In this document: in pieces, positions 28,393-36,707 of the stretch
Numbering within the stretch: the first letter of the stretch is position 1
Layout of the letters: each line of letters begins with the position of its first letter
DNA from: Phycisphaerae bacterium
Lineage (GTDB): Bacteria > Planctomycetota > Phycisphaerae > UBA1845
Reading direction: 5' to 3'
DNA: 64,000 bases
Assembly (NCBI GenBank): GCA_029260115.1
Contig: JAJDDW010000114.1
Coordinates: 42,206 to 106,205 of the forward strand
The notes under the pieces: model-generated
What the model was told of the DNA's origin: nothing
The model's input: the letters and a program-made list of their open reading frames with translations, nothing else
Database searches by the model: none
Made by a program: the position numbers and the translations under genes

Positions 28393-29892
28393 ATGCTTTC
28401 ATTCGAAGTTTACGAATCTAACAAACTGGCTCAGAACGCCAACTTAGCTGGCGCCTATGTCGTCGGAAGCGACGATGTACCGCTCCGGGCCGATATAACC
28501 TTTCGCAACGGTATTATCCAATGTACCAAACGAGCCGCTGGACCTGCGGGATTAGCCTTACTATGGAAAATAGACGGCGTCGGAGAGGTGCTGACAGAAA
28601 CCGTCCGGCTGTTGGAACGCGAAGCGCCCTATATTCTACAAGTAGAATTAGCCCGAGGCCGACTTCTCAGACTCAATCAGAAAATCGAAGACTGGGGCCT
28701 GTTAGACCAGCAAGAACCTGAAGACGCCTTCAAGCTAATTCACGAAGCGCGCGAGCTACTCATTCAGGCATTACAGGCAGATACCCCCGGCCAGGCTGCA
28801 GAACTGGCAGATAAGTCCCTAGCCGCTGCCGCTCAAGGCTCGGAAAGCCTTTCTGCCTATCATGCAAACGTATTCTTCGAGCGCCGTTTGCGTACCGGGT
28901 CACTACCTCGGCGCGTGCTGGGATGCAGGGTCGCGGACGAAGCCCCCCCCGATCAGGCTAGGGAACGTATCGCAGCTATCTGTAACTTTGTCACCGTCCC
29001 CATGCACTGGCGTCAAATCGAGCCTACGGAACAGACGTATGACTGGAAGGTCATCGATGCTTGGATTGAGCTACTCGCCAAGCAAAAACTCCCCATCAAA
29101 GGCTCGCCGTTATTGTGCTTCCAAGAGAACACGATCCCCAAATGGTTATACGCCTGGGAAAATGATTTTGACACCTTGCGCGATCTGGCGTTTGAACATA
29201 TTCGTCGCGTAGTGCACCGATATGGACAATATGTCCACTCGTGGGACGTATCCAGTGCGTTACACGCGCCAAATTGCATGCCCTTCAATTTCGAGCAGAT
29301 CATGGAATTGACTCGGATGGCTGCTGCTCTAACCAAACAAACCGCCCCAAAAGCTAGCATCGTCATAGACATCGCAATGCCCTGGGGAGAATACTATAGT
29401 CGAAACCAGCGCACTATTCCGCCATTACTCTACGCGGACATGGCCGTCCAAAGCGGCGTCGTATTCGATGCTTTCGGTCTACAATTTAATTTTGGCCCTC
29501 AACTCGACGGCATGTTCGTAAGAGACATGTTCCAAATCTCTTCCTTGTTAGATGCTTTTGGTAAAATTGGCAAACCGATCCAGATTACTGGCATGCAGGT
29601 ACCTTCAGGCACAGGCCCTGATGGCACGACGTCTGATAACGGCGATCGACCAGACTTAGCTGGTGGAACGTGGCGAGGAGAATGGAACGAGCAGATACAA
29701 GCCGATTGGATGAGACAATTTGCGGTCTTAGCGTTAAGCAAGCCGTTCGTTGAAAGTGTCTCGTGGGGCAGCTTCTACGACTACGGAAATCAACCGGTCC
29801 CACACGGCGGCCTACTCCGTTCAGACGCAGCGCCTAAACAGGCCTATCACGAGATGACAAACTTCTATAAAGAACTCAAAAAAGCGACCTAG
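28393..29892 (+). CDS. GH10-fold protein lacking both catalytic glutamates
   Basis: About 499 residues from the ATG at 28393 (alternatives: ATG 28354, GTG 28324). Residues about 1-160 look like a carbohydrate-binding-type beta domain plus a helical segment; residues about 170-495 follow a GH10 xylanase barrel. Landmarks include FVTVPMHWRQIEPTEQTYDW, KGSPLLCF, YVHSWDVSSALHA, FDAFGLQFNFGP, GKPIQITGMQVP and VSWGSFYDYG. In GH10 enzymes the acid/base Glu lies in W-D-V-V-N-E and the nucleophile in I-T-E. Here they read W-D-V-S-S-A and I-T-G. With both glutamates gone it is unlikely to hydrolyse xylan; a binding or scaffolding role is an inference. There is no signal peptide. Confidence 0.8.
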   Translation: MLSFEVYESNKLAQNANLAGAYVVGSDDVPLRADITFRNGIIQCTKRAAGPAGLALLWKIDGVGEVLTETVRLLEREAPYILQVELARGRLLRLNQKIEDWGLLDQQEPEDAFKLIHEARELLIQALQADTPGQAAELADKSLAAAAQGSESLSAYHANVFFERRLRTGSLPRRVLGCRVADEAPPDQARERIAAICNFVTVPMHWRQIEPTEQTYDWKVIDAWIELLAKQKLPIKGSPLLCFQENTIPKWLYAWENDFDTLRDLAFEHIRRVVHRYGQYVHSWDVSSALHAPNCMPFNFEQIMELTRMAAALTKQTAPKASIVIDIAMPWGEYYSRNQRTIPPLLYADMAVQSGVVFDAFGLQFNFGPQLDGMFVRDMFQISSLLDAFGKIGKPIQITGMQVPSGTGPDGTTSDNGDRPDLAGGTWRGEWNEQIQADWMRQFAVLALSKPFVESVSWGSFYDYGNQPVPHGGLLRSDAAPKQAYHEMTNFYKELKKAT

Positions 29893-29913
29893 TCCGCTAC
29901 CCAACGGTGCGTC

Positions 29914-30282
29914 ATGAACCCACCAACTTCGCCCGTAACTCAACAACCTCCCACCCTTGATGGCAGCGACATCATTTTCAAACGCATGGCCGTAATGGTT
30001 TGCCTGCTTTGGCTCATCGTTACCGCGGGATTATTTCGCGCACCTCAGCATAGAAAATTGAAGACTGAGCCAGCACCCACCACCTTGCGCATCAACCCCA
30101 ACCGTGCGGAGTTATGGGAATTAACCACGCTACCGCGCATCGGTGATACCAAAGCTGCGGCTATCATTGACCACCGCAATACGAATGCCGCCTATACCAA
30201 GACAAACGATCTACAACGCGTTCGGGGTATTGGCCCTAAGACCGCCGCCAGGCTAGAACCTTACTTGCGCTTCGACAACTAG
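29914..30282 (+). CDS. ComEA-like helix-hairpin-helix protein with membrane anchor
   Basis: 122 residues. One N-terminal membrane segment (MAVMVCLLWLIVTAGLF near 25-41), then two helix-hairpin-helix units (INPNRAELWELTTLPRIGDTKAAAIIDHR; TKTNDLQRVRGIGPKTAARLEPYL). This is the layout of ComEA-family DNA receptors, which bind double-stranded DNA at the outer face of the inner membrane for uptake. It begins 21 bases after the GH10-fold gene, so the two may be co-transcribed. No other competence gene is nearby. Confidence 0.85.
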   Translation: MNPPTSPVTQQPPTLDGSDIIFKRMAVMVCLLWLIVTAGLFRAPQHRKLKTEPAPTTLRINPNRAELWELTTLPRIGDTKAAAIIDHRNTNAAYTKTNDLQRVRGIGPKTAARLEPYLRFDN

Positions 30283-30335
30283 TAAGGTTGGCCACGCTTC
30301 AGATTTCCCTTTTTTGTGCTTTGTGCCAAAATTAA

Positions 30336-31088
30336 TTATTGCTGCTGCTGTTGTTGTAGTTCTTGTTCTGCAGCGGTGAGTAGTGGTGGTCGACGGCGAC
30401 GACGGCGTTTTTTCGGTGCGCCGATAGGTCTTGGTTCAGCCTTACGAGGTTCAGCTGCCTCGGCTAGGGGGATCGCTTCTTGGGCGGTATTGGCAAATAA
30501 ATCTGCGTGAACTTCTTTCCACAATCCATCAGCCCGGTTGAATACACCGCCGGAGACCATAATGTTCATGGTCGGGTTTGAGTCTACGGTGCGAATCGTA
30601 TCAATTAGATTGCGTACCATAGGGACACCCGTGGGTTCTGTGCCATATATCAATAGGACTTCAGGCCGTAATTGGCCTACAATTGACAAGATTTCGTCAG
30701 CCGGAACACCACCACCGAGAAAATAAACTTCCCAACCTTTGCTCTCAAAAAGATCGGCAGTCATTTGTGCGCCTAGTTCCTCCGACTCCCCGTCGGCACA
30801 GCAAATAATGATTTTCTTCCCAATCGCCGCAGCGGCCTTAAGTTTCGCCTGTACTTGGTCCGCAATAGCCCGATTGATGCGCGTAGCCATATGCTCGGAA
30901 GCGGCGTTAATTCTGTCTTCGCGATACATCCTATCAACCTGCTCCATCGCAGGCCAAAGCAGGTCGCGATACAATCGCATCGTATCCCCCCACCGCTTCA
31001 TTCGGTCTTGAACCAGTTGCCGACATGCCAAGCGATTGCCGGCTAACAGGGGGGTCATGTAATCATTGAGTAGAGAAAGAGTCGCCAT
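30336..31088 (-). CDS. CarH-like cobalamin-binding protein without DNA-binding domain
   Basis: 250 residues from the ATG at 31088, chosen because GGAG lies eight bases upstream. Residues 1-85 form the four-helix cap domain with Y-x9-E-H (Tyr55, Glu65, His66), matching the W-x9-E-H of CarH-type photoreceptors. Residues 90-210 form a Rossmann B12-binding domain (KIIICCADGESEELGAQM ... VYFLGGGVPADEIL ... GGVF). The motif D-x-H-x-x-G reads E-S-E-E-L-G, so the lower-ligand His is Glu103. There is no MerR helix-turn-helix. The tail is unusual: a KKRRRRRR block and six Gln at the very C-terminus. It may sense cobalamin or light through a partner, or may have lost cobalamin binding. Confidence 0.8.
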   Translation of the reverse strand: MATLSLLNDYMTPLLAGNRLACRQLVQDRMKRWGDTMRLYRDLLWPAMEQVDRMYREDRINAASEHMATRINRAIADQVQAKLKAAAAIGKKIIICCADGESEELGAQMTADLFESKGWEVYFLGGGVPADEILSIVGQLRPEVLLIYGTEPTGVPMVRNLIDTIRTVDSNPTMNIMVSGGVFNRADGLWKEVHADLFANTAQEAIPLAEAAEPRKAEPRPIGAPKKRRRRRRPPLLTAAEQELQQQQQQ

Positions 31089-31108
31089 CGAATACACTCC
31101 TTTTGCTC

Positions 31109-31151
31109 GGATCAGACAACAAGGCCTCTAGATAGGCCTCCTGCCTGATCC
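31109..31151. promoter_or_regulatory. Two-tier inverted repeat in the leader of the cobalamin-binding gene
   Basis: Outer arms GGATCAG and CTGATCC enclose inner arms AGGCCT and AGGCCT around CTAGAT. The structure lies 21-63 bases before the start codon at 31088. It could be an operator or an RNA hairpin controlling translation; it lacks a T-run. Confidence 0.45.
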
Positions 31152-31588
31152 TTGAGAATGATCCGATGCTCGATTTTCATAATGCTCGACGAGCCTCCGC
31201 TCGCCGCTAAGTTCACAATCCGCCCCAATTGCAAGCCGCAAAAAAGGTAATTTGGGCTGCCTGGGTTGTTTAGTAAGAAATTTATCGGCGAAGGCGCAAA
31301 AAAAACTTGAGCGTCGGCAAGCATTACCAACCATGCAGTATTATAGGGCTGTATCTACTGTTCTACATCCGGGAGCGGCGCAACTTCTGCGCTTCACTAA
31401 TGCAAGCTCTATTTCGCCATTGCCACGAAACAACAACCGCTGGGTCGAAATCAGACCGGCGTGACTCCGACGGGCGGAGTCGATTTTGAGTGTGGAAACC
31501 TTATCTCATCCCCACTCAAAGCATGAAAAGATGCGATTAATGAAAAAATCATTTAACTAAGCACGCTCTCGACAATGCATCCATAATC
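31152..31588. other. Gene-free stretch upstream of an acyltransferase remnant
   Basis: About 440 bases without a convincing gene. Small dyads are visible: GCTCG-A-CGAGC near 31181 and GCGCA/TGCGC near 31380. There is also a seven-pair GACTCCG-ACGGG-CGGAGTC stem at 31463-31481. Short frames here do not resemble proteins I know. Confidence 0.45.
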
Positions 31589-32318
31589 GCACCGACCAAC
31601 TTACTCGCCGCGCTGGACGGTCATATCCCTGTACTAGATGGCATCAGAGGTGTAGCTATTCTACTAGTGATGATGGACCACATTCTCCGGCTCGGCGGTC
31701 ATAGCCTAGCTTTCGTACCTGAGGCAATCGCCCGAGCGGGCTGGGCGGGGGTTGATCTGTTTTTTGTTCTCTCAGGATTTCTCATCATCGGCATCCTGTT
31801 GAAGACGAATGGGGAAACGAATTAATTGCGAAAATTTATATGCTTCGAACGCTGCGTATTTTTTCGTTGTATTATACTTTTCTAGTCTGCATATATGTTG
31901 CTGGCGCTTCTGTGACAGCACTTGACACCCCAGGGTAGATAATCAGCTCAGCATCAAGTTTGGCTTTGGACATACGCAGCTAATGTCTGGCATTACTGCA
32001 CGGGAAAACAAATTTTTGTTGGCGATTGGGTACAGGCTAATCACTTATAGTCTTTGGTAGCGGAACAGCAGTTCAATCTCGTTTGGCAAGTACAGTTTCG
32101 GGATTAGTTTTTTTCATGTTGGACTCGACCGGTTAGTCTTGGAACCATTAATTCCCGCGTGAACGATAAAACACTATCTAGGTTATCAGCTATTCGCCTC
32201 GCCTACGCAATTCGCCCTGAAAGTGACGGCCTCCTTCGGGCTGGCCTGGCTCAGTTGGCATATATACGAAAGGCACTTATTGAAACTTAATCACCGATTT
32301 GTCTGCAAATTGACGTGA
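31589..32318 (+). pseudogene. Decayed acyltransferase-3 (OafA/YrhL type) gene
   Basis: Pieces of an acyltransferase-3 membrane protein are readable in shifting frames. 31589-31825 gives HIPVLDGIRGVAILLVMM and GVDLFFVLSGFLIIGILL, ending in TAA. 31840-31938 gives MLRTLRIFSLYYTFLVCIYV and then TAG. 32051-32086 gives SLVAEQQFNLVW after an in-frame TAG. 32082-32318 gives FGKYSFGISFFHVGLDRLV, an in-frame TGA at 32160, then ASFGLAWLSWHIYERHLLKL and a normal stop. The order matches intact family members, but about 150 residues between the EQF and GKYS blocks are missing and no start codon leads the first piece. So: lost start, frameshifts, stops and a deletion. The intact enzyme would O-acylate a cell-surface sugar. 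Confidence 0.88.
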
Positions 32319-32530
32319 ATTTCAACAATACAGCCTATTGGCACTGCGGCTTCCGTTTAGGCATTCAAAGCTAAATCTCCCTCCTGATTCATAGCAGAAC
32401 GACTTGGACAATAGAGCGGATTCCATGAGTCTTGCATAATCCGTAGTTACAGTCGATCATCATTTGGCTTCGAGATGTTTGTGCGTTTGTGCACCTATGG
32501 AAGATGCACTATTAGCGAATTGGATCAGAT

Positions 32531-34804
32531 ATGTCCTCCAAAAAATACGCTGACCGAATTATAGAATTCATTAGCCAGGGTGGGTATCAACCCCAAGCAG
32601 CCGCAGAGCTCGCCTTGGCTATGGATATTGGCGAAGACGAGCTTGGCGATTTTCACAGCGCATGTAAAGCGTTGATGAAAACCGGGCGCGTGGCACTGGG
32701 AAGTAGCCATGCCATGATGTTGGCCGAGCCGCCAGCGGTCGTGGTCGGTAGCTTCCGTGCCAACCCTCGAGGCTTTGGCTTCATCATTCTCGATACACCC
32801 AATGCCCACGGTGATCTATACATCTCACGTGAGAAGACAGGCGGCGCGCTAACCGGCGACCGCGTGCGGGCCCGCGTTTCGAGAAAAGGAAAACGCGAAG
32901 GACGCACGCTTTTTGATGGTAACATCGTTGCGATTGTTGAACGCGGGCAAAGTCAATTCGTCGGAGAACTAAAACACCAGGGTAGCAGCTGGCTGGTAGT
33001 GCCTGACGGGAATGTTTTACACATCCCCATTATCGTCGGCGACCCTTCAGCTAAGCAGGCTAAACCGGGCGACCAGGTTGTCGTGGAGATGACCGAATAT
33101 CCGACGCCGCAACGCCCAGCCCGCGGCGTGATCGTCAAAGTGTTAGGTAAACGCGGCGATCCCGTTGTCGATATCGAGACAGCGATTGAGCAGTACCAAC
33201 TGCCCAGAGACTTTCCGCCTGAGGTTCTTAGCGAAGCGCGACAGGCCATAGCACACTACGACGTCGACCATGCTTACGAGGACCGCGAAGACCTCCGCAA
33301 GCTAACTATTATCACGATTGACCCGCCAGACGCACGCGATTTTGACGATGCCATTTCGTTAACACTCAATAAAAATGGTACGATCGAGCTTGGCATACAT
33401 ATAGCTGACGTAAGTCATTTTGTTCCACTGGGAGGGGCGTTGGACATCGAAGCGCACAAACGGGGCAATAGTACATATTTGCCTAATTATGTCATTCCCA
33501 TGCTCCCGGAGATTTTGTCTAACGGTGTTTGTTCTTTACAACAAGGCGAAGTACGCCTGACGAAAAGTGCCTTCATCACCTATTCTCCACGCGGCGTCGT
33601 CAAGAAAGCACGCGTGGCCAATACGGTCATTCGCTCAGCCAAACGACTTACTTATGTGCAGGCGCAACAAATTATCGACGGCAAACCTGGGAGAACGAGC
33701 ACGAAAGTTGTGGCCTTGCTCAAAGACATGGAAAAGCTAGCTAGGACAATCAGAAGTCGAAGACTCAAAGACGGCATGCTGGTGCTGGACCTACCGGATT
33801 CACAACTTATTCATGACGACAATGGCTGTGTGATCGACGTGGTTCCTACCGACTCAAGCTATACCCATACGATAATCGAAATGTTCATGGTCGAAGCCAA
33901 TGAAGCAGTGGCCCGTCTGCTTCACGCTACGGACGTAGCGTATCTGCGGCGGGTACACGAAGAACCACGCGATTTGGGAGAAGGCGGATTGCAACGACTG
34001 CTACGCGTACTCGGACACGATTTGCCTGACGATGCTGATCGCAAAGACTTGCAAGCGTTGCTTGATAAGGTGCGGGGGCAATCGGAATCGTTCCCGGTAA
34101 ATCTCGCGGTTTTGCGATCGATGCAAGCAGCAGAATATGCCCCGCGCGATAGCGGACATTACGCATTAGCTAGCAAAAACTATAGCCATTTCACATCACC
34201 CATCCGTCGATACCCAGACTTAACCATACACCGCTTACTTGATGCGCTACTCGCTGGTAAATTAAAAACCAAGAAGGGCCGAGAATCCACACTATCGTTC
34301 CAAGACCTCATTACGCTCGGTAGTCATTGCGGCGACCGAGAGAGAAAGTCTGAAGCTGCGGAGCGTGATGTGCGATTGGTTCGCGTATTGCGACTAATCG
34401 AAAAAGATCACTTGGGCAGCGATTTTTCTGGCGTCGTTACTGGCGTAGCCAACATCGGTGTGTTCGTTCAATTGAATCGATTCCTGGTAGATGGACTTAT
34501 CTTATTCGAAAACATGCCCGACGATTGGTGGCACGTCGACGCGCAGCGAGGCGTGGTCATCGGCGAACGCAGTGGCCGAGAAATTCGTATCGGCGACAAA
34601 CTCGAAGTGCGTGTCGCTAGCGTACACCTTTCAACGCGGCGCATGGATTTAACATTAAGCGATGCCCCGCCGCCAAGCGACAAAAAGCGCAGGCGAAAAC
34701 CACAAGGCTCTGAAGCCAAGAAAGTGCCAAATAATCGCAAGGCAACAGGAAAGGGGAAACGCCCCAAGGCTAAGGTAACCCGAAAGAAGAAGAAGCGCCG
34801 CTAA
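32531..34804 (+). CDS. rnr: Ribonuclease R (RNB-family 3'-5' exoribonuclease)
   Basis: 757 residues. It degrades structured RNA processively. Order: N-terminal helix-turn-helix-like part (1-60), cold-shock domains (about 75-220, with FRANPRGFGFI and GDLYISREKTGGALTGDRV), RNB domain (about 250-580, with IDPPDARDFDDAISL carrying the metal Asp cluster and YSHFTSPIRRYPDL), S1 domain (about 635-720) and a Lys/Arg-rich tail typical of RNase R. Its stop overlaps by four bases the stop of the convergent acyltransferase gene. Confidence 0.96.
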   Translation: MSSKKYADRIIEFISQGGYQPQAAAELALAMDIGEDELGDFHSACKALMKTGRVALGSSHAMMLAEPPAVVVGSFRANPRGFGFIILDTPNAHGDLYISREKTGGALTGDRVRARVSRKGKREGRTLFDGNIVAIVERGQSQFVGELKHQGSSWLVVPDGNVLHIPIIVGDPSAKQAKPGDQVVVEMTEYPTPQRPARGVIVKVLGKRGDPVVDIETAIEQYQLPRDFPPEVLSEARQAIAHYDVDHAYEDREDLRKLTIITIDPPDARDFDDAISLTLNKNGTIELGIHIADVSHFVPLGGALDIEAHKRGNSTYLPNYVIPMLPEILSNGVCSLQQGEVRLTKSAFITYSPRGVVKKARVANTVIRSAKRLTYVQAQQIIDGKPGRTSTKVVALLKDMEKLARTIRSRRLKDGMLVLDLPDSQLIHDDNGCVIDVVPTDSSYTHTIIEMFMVEANEAVARLLHATDVAYLRRVHEEPRDLGEGGLQRLLRVLGHDLPDDADRKDLQALLDKVRGQSESFPVNLAVLRSMQAAEYAPRDSGHYALASKNYSHFTSPIRRYPDLTIHRLLDALLAGKLKTKKGRESTLSFQDLITLGSHCGDRERKSEAAERDVRLVRVLRLIEKDHLGSDFSGVVTGVANIGVFVQLNRFLVDGLILFENMPDDWWHVDAQRGVVIGERSGREIRIGDKLEVRVASVHLSTRRMDLTLSDAPPPSDKKRRRKPQGSEAKKVPNNRKATGKGKRPKAKVTRKKKKRR

Positions 34805-35559
34805 GCGCGAACGGGGTTAGTCGGCGGAAGCTGAGCGGTTGACATTTCGCCAGCGAGTAGCCAATCGTTGCGCGGTACGGTGATAGCTGGCATGAGCGTC
34901 GCATGGGCGGGTACGCCAACCACAGTGGACAGCGGCGCGACATCACGGATGACAACCGCACCTGCGCCAATGACGGACTCGTAACCTACGCGCAGACTTT
35001 GAATCACCGTTGCTCCAATACCGACGAAAGCGCCAGACTCAACGGTCACTCGACCAGCCAATCTTGCGCCGGGGCAAATGTGTGTGGCTGTGCCAATCAA
35101 TGACTCATGATCGACGATACATCCCGTGTTGAGTATGACGGAGTCACCGATCTGGCAGTGAGCGCAGACCAGGGCCCCGGCGGCGACCACTACATTTTTC
35201 CCCATGGTGGCATTGCTAGCAATATTGGCTGAGGGGTGAACGGCATTGATTAGTTGAAGTCCCAAATCCGAAAGCTTGTGAGCAAAGTCGCGTCGTACAC
35301 CATTGTTGCCGATCGCGACGATCGCACTATCAACATTGTGTTTCGATCGGATATTTTCTAGGTCATCGGGTAGGCCCAGCACTTCGATACCGTCGATACG
35401 ACGACCGATCATGTGGACATCAGAATCGACAAAACCGATCACATCTGCGAAGCCTGCATTCCGAAGAATATCGAGTACAACCCGGCCATGCCCCCCACAC
35501 CCTAGGATGAGGCATCGACATCGCGTCTGTTGAGATGGTGTAGTCGTGGACACGTACAT
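34801..35559 (-). CDS. NeuD-type sugar O-acyltransferase (left-handed beta-helix)
   Basis: 252 residues. An N-terminal Rossmann-like domain binds a nucleotide sugar (CLILGCGGHGRVVLDIL, GFVDSD, VAIGNN). A left-handed beta-helix of hexapeptide repeats follows (HPSANIASNATMGKNVVVAAGALVCAHCQIGD ... VIGAGAVVIRDVAPLSTVVGVPA). The family acetylates sugars such as sialic acid or bacillosamine-type intermediates for surface glycans; the exact substrate is unknown. AGGAAACAG precedes the ATG. It overlaps the 3' end of rnr by four bases, convergent. Confidence 0.9.
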   Translation of the reverse strand: MYVSTTTPSQQTRCRCLILGCGGHGRVVLDILRNAGFADVIGFVDSDVHMIGRRIDGIEVLGLPDDLENIRSKHNVDSAIVAIGNNGVRRDFAHKLSDLGLQLINAVHPSANIASNATMGKNVVVAAGALVCAHCQIGDSVILNTGCIVDHESLIGTATHICPGARLAGRVTVESGAFVGIGATVIQSLRVGYESVIGAGAVVIRDVAPLSTVVGVPAHATLMPAITVPRNDWLLAGEMSTAQLPPTNPVRA

Positions 35560-35742
35560 CTGTTTCCTAATGCAAGGTTCGTGCGATTCTCACATCGAAC
35601 CACTATAATACGTAATATCGGTCGTTGGCCTGTGCGACTGAATCACGCTCTCCAGTATCCGTAGAGCTGGGAGATCACAAATTATGAAAAAAGCTCATTT
35701 CCTGGCTGGAGAAAGTCAATCTGGGCGGGTTTGAAAGCCGAT

Positions 35743-35771
35743 TTGACGTTATGGAGTATGCTATCTATACT
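35743..35771 (+). promoter_or_regulatory. Sigma70-type promoter upstream of the EpsI-like gene
   Basis: TTGACG, 17-base spacer, TATACT. The predicted start point is near 35778, about 60 bases before the ATG at 35837. It would serve the EpsI-like gene and possibly the TPR gene behind it. Confidence 0.65.
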
Positions 35772-35836
35772 TCCGCGCCGCGGGTCGCAGAGAATAGGGA
35801 TTCTAGCGCAACTCGTTTATTCACAAGAGTTTATCG

Positions 35837-36607
35837 ATGAGTCCAAGCCCTGAAACTGCTTCACAACGTATCTTAACTCGACCTTTTCTGGTGGTAGTGG
35901 TTTTGCTTGGAATCGCCCTGATCCTTTCTGGCCCGGTGGCCAATCGACTGGGGATAAACGCTAGCAAGAAATCTTTACCGTTAAAAACGCGACTTAGTGC
36001 TCTAGACGAGGCCTCGCTACTGCCTTATCGCGTTATTGATCGAATTATTCTTGATTCCACCATGATTGAGTCGCTAAATACGAGCGAGTACATCAACTGG
36101 GTTCTTGAGGATACAAGCCTGCCTAAAAATGACCCGCTACGGCTAGCAACGCTTTTGGTCACCTACTATACAGGTGCAGACAATATGGTGTTGCACAAAC
36201 CCGACGTGTGTTATTACGGCGCGGGATATCAGCCGTTTCAGCCACATGAAGAAACTACCATTCAAATAAAGGCACTAGGCGAAGCCGACCAAGATGTGCC
36301 CATACGTGTGCTGACTTTTTCCAAGACTCAAATACACAATGAAAGCAAAATTTCGGTCATCTATAATTTTTATTGTAACGGCCGATTCGTAGCCAATAGC
36401 TTTAATGTGCGCATGATGGTCAATAGTTTAACAAACACATATGCGTATTTCAGCAAAGTCGAGGTTAGCTTTCCCAGGGCGACGCGTGAACAAAATATTG
36501 AAGGGGTTACCAAACTTTTTGACCTGGTTCTCCCCGTGCTCGTACATGACCACTTTCCCGACTTCGATGCGTCAGAGCAGGAAGCTTTGCAGAAGAAGCA
36601 AACGTAA
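35837..36607 (+). CDS. Exosortase-associated EpsI-family protein
   Basis: 256 residues. One N-terminal membrane helix (residues 16-34), then a periplasmic domain holding the EpsI signature near residue 113: GADNMVLHKPDVCYYGAGY, with His120, Pro122 and Cys125 matching the HrPxxC...G-G-W/Y core. EpsI-family proteins accompany exosortases, either fused or as neighbours, in systems that sort proteins with PEP-CTERM-like tails and export exopolysaccharide. No exosortase is in the window. The subtilase at 46.9 kb has an IPTL-CTERM-like tail, a candidate substrate. The TPR gene follows after 100 bases. Confidence 0.82.
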   Translation: MSPSPETASQRILTRPFLVVVVLLGIALILSGPVANRLGINASKKSLPLKTRLSALDEASLLPYRVIDRIILDSTMIESLNTSEYINWVLEDTSLPKNDPLRLATLLVTYYTGADNMVLHKPDVCYYGAGYQPFQPHEETTIQIKALGEADQDVPIRVLTFSKTQIHNESKISVIYNFYCNGRFVANSFNVRMMVNSLTNTYAYFSKVEVSFPRATREQNIEGVTKLFDLVLPVLVHDHFPDFDASEQEALQKKQT

Positions 36608-36621
36608 AAAGACGAGTAGCG

Positions 36622-36636
36622 CGTCATCTGATGACG
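36622..36636. repeat. Perfect 15-base dyad between the EpsI-like and TPR genes
   Basis: CGTCATC-T-GATGACG has seven-base arms around one base. The centre is too tight for an RNA hairpin loop, so a protein-binding site is more likely than a terminator. Confidence 0.4.
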
Positions 36637-36707
36637 TTACGAGCGCAAGACAGATACAACCTCAAGCACACGTTTAGTGTTAGTCTTGGGTAAAGGAAAC
36701 TATTGCT

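Noticed and set aside
30336..30375. CAG/CAA repeat tract as a possible variable repeat
   Set aside because: It encodes only six Gln at a protein end with mixed codons, so slippage-driven variation is not indicated.
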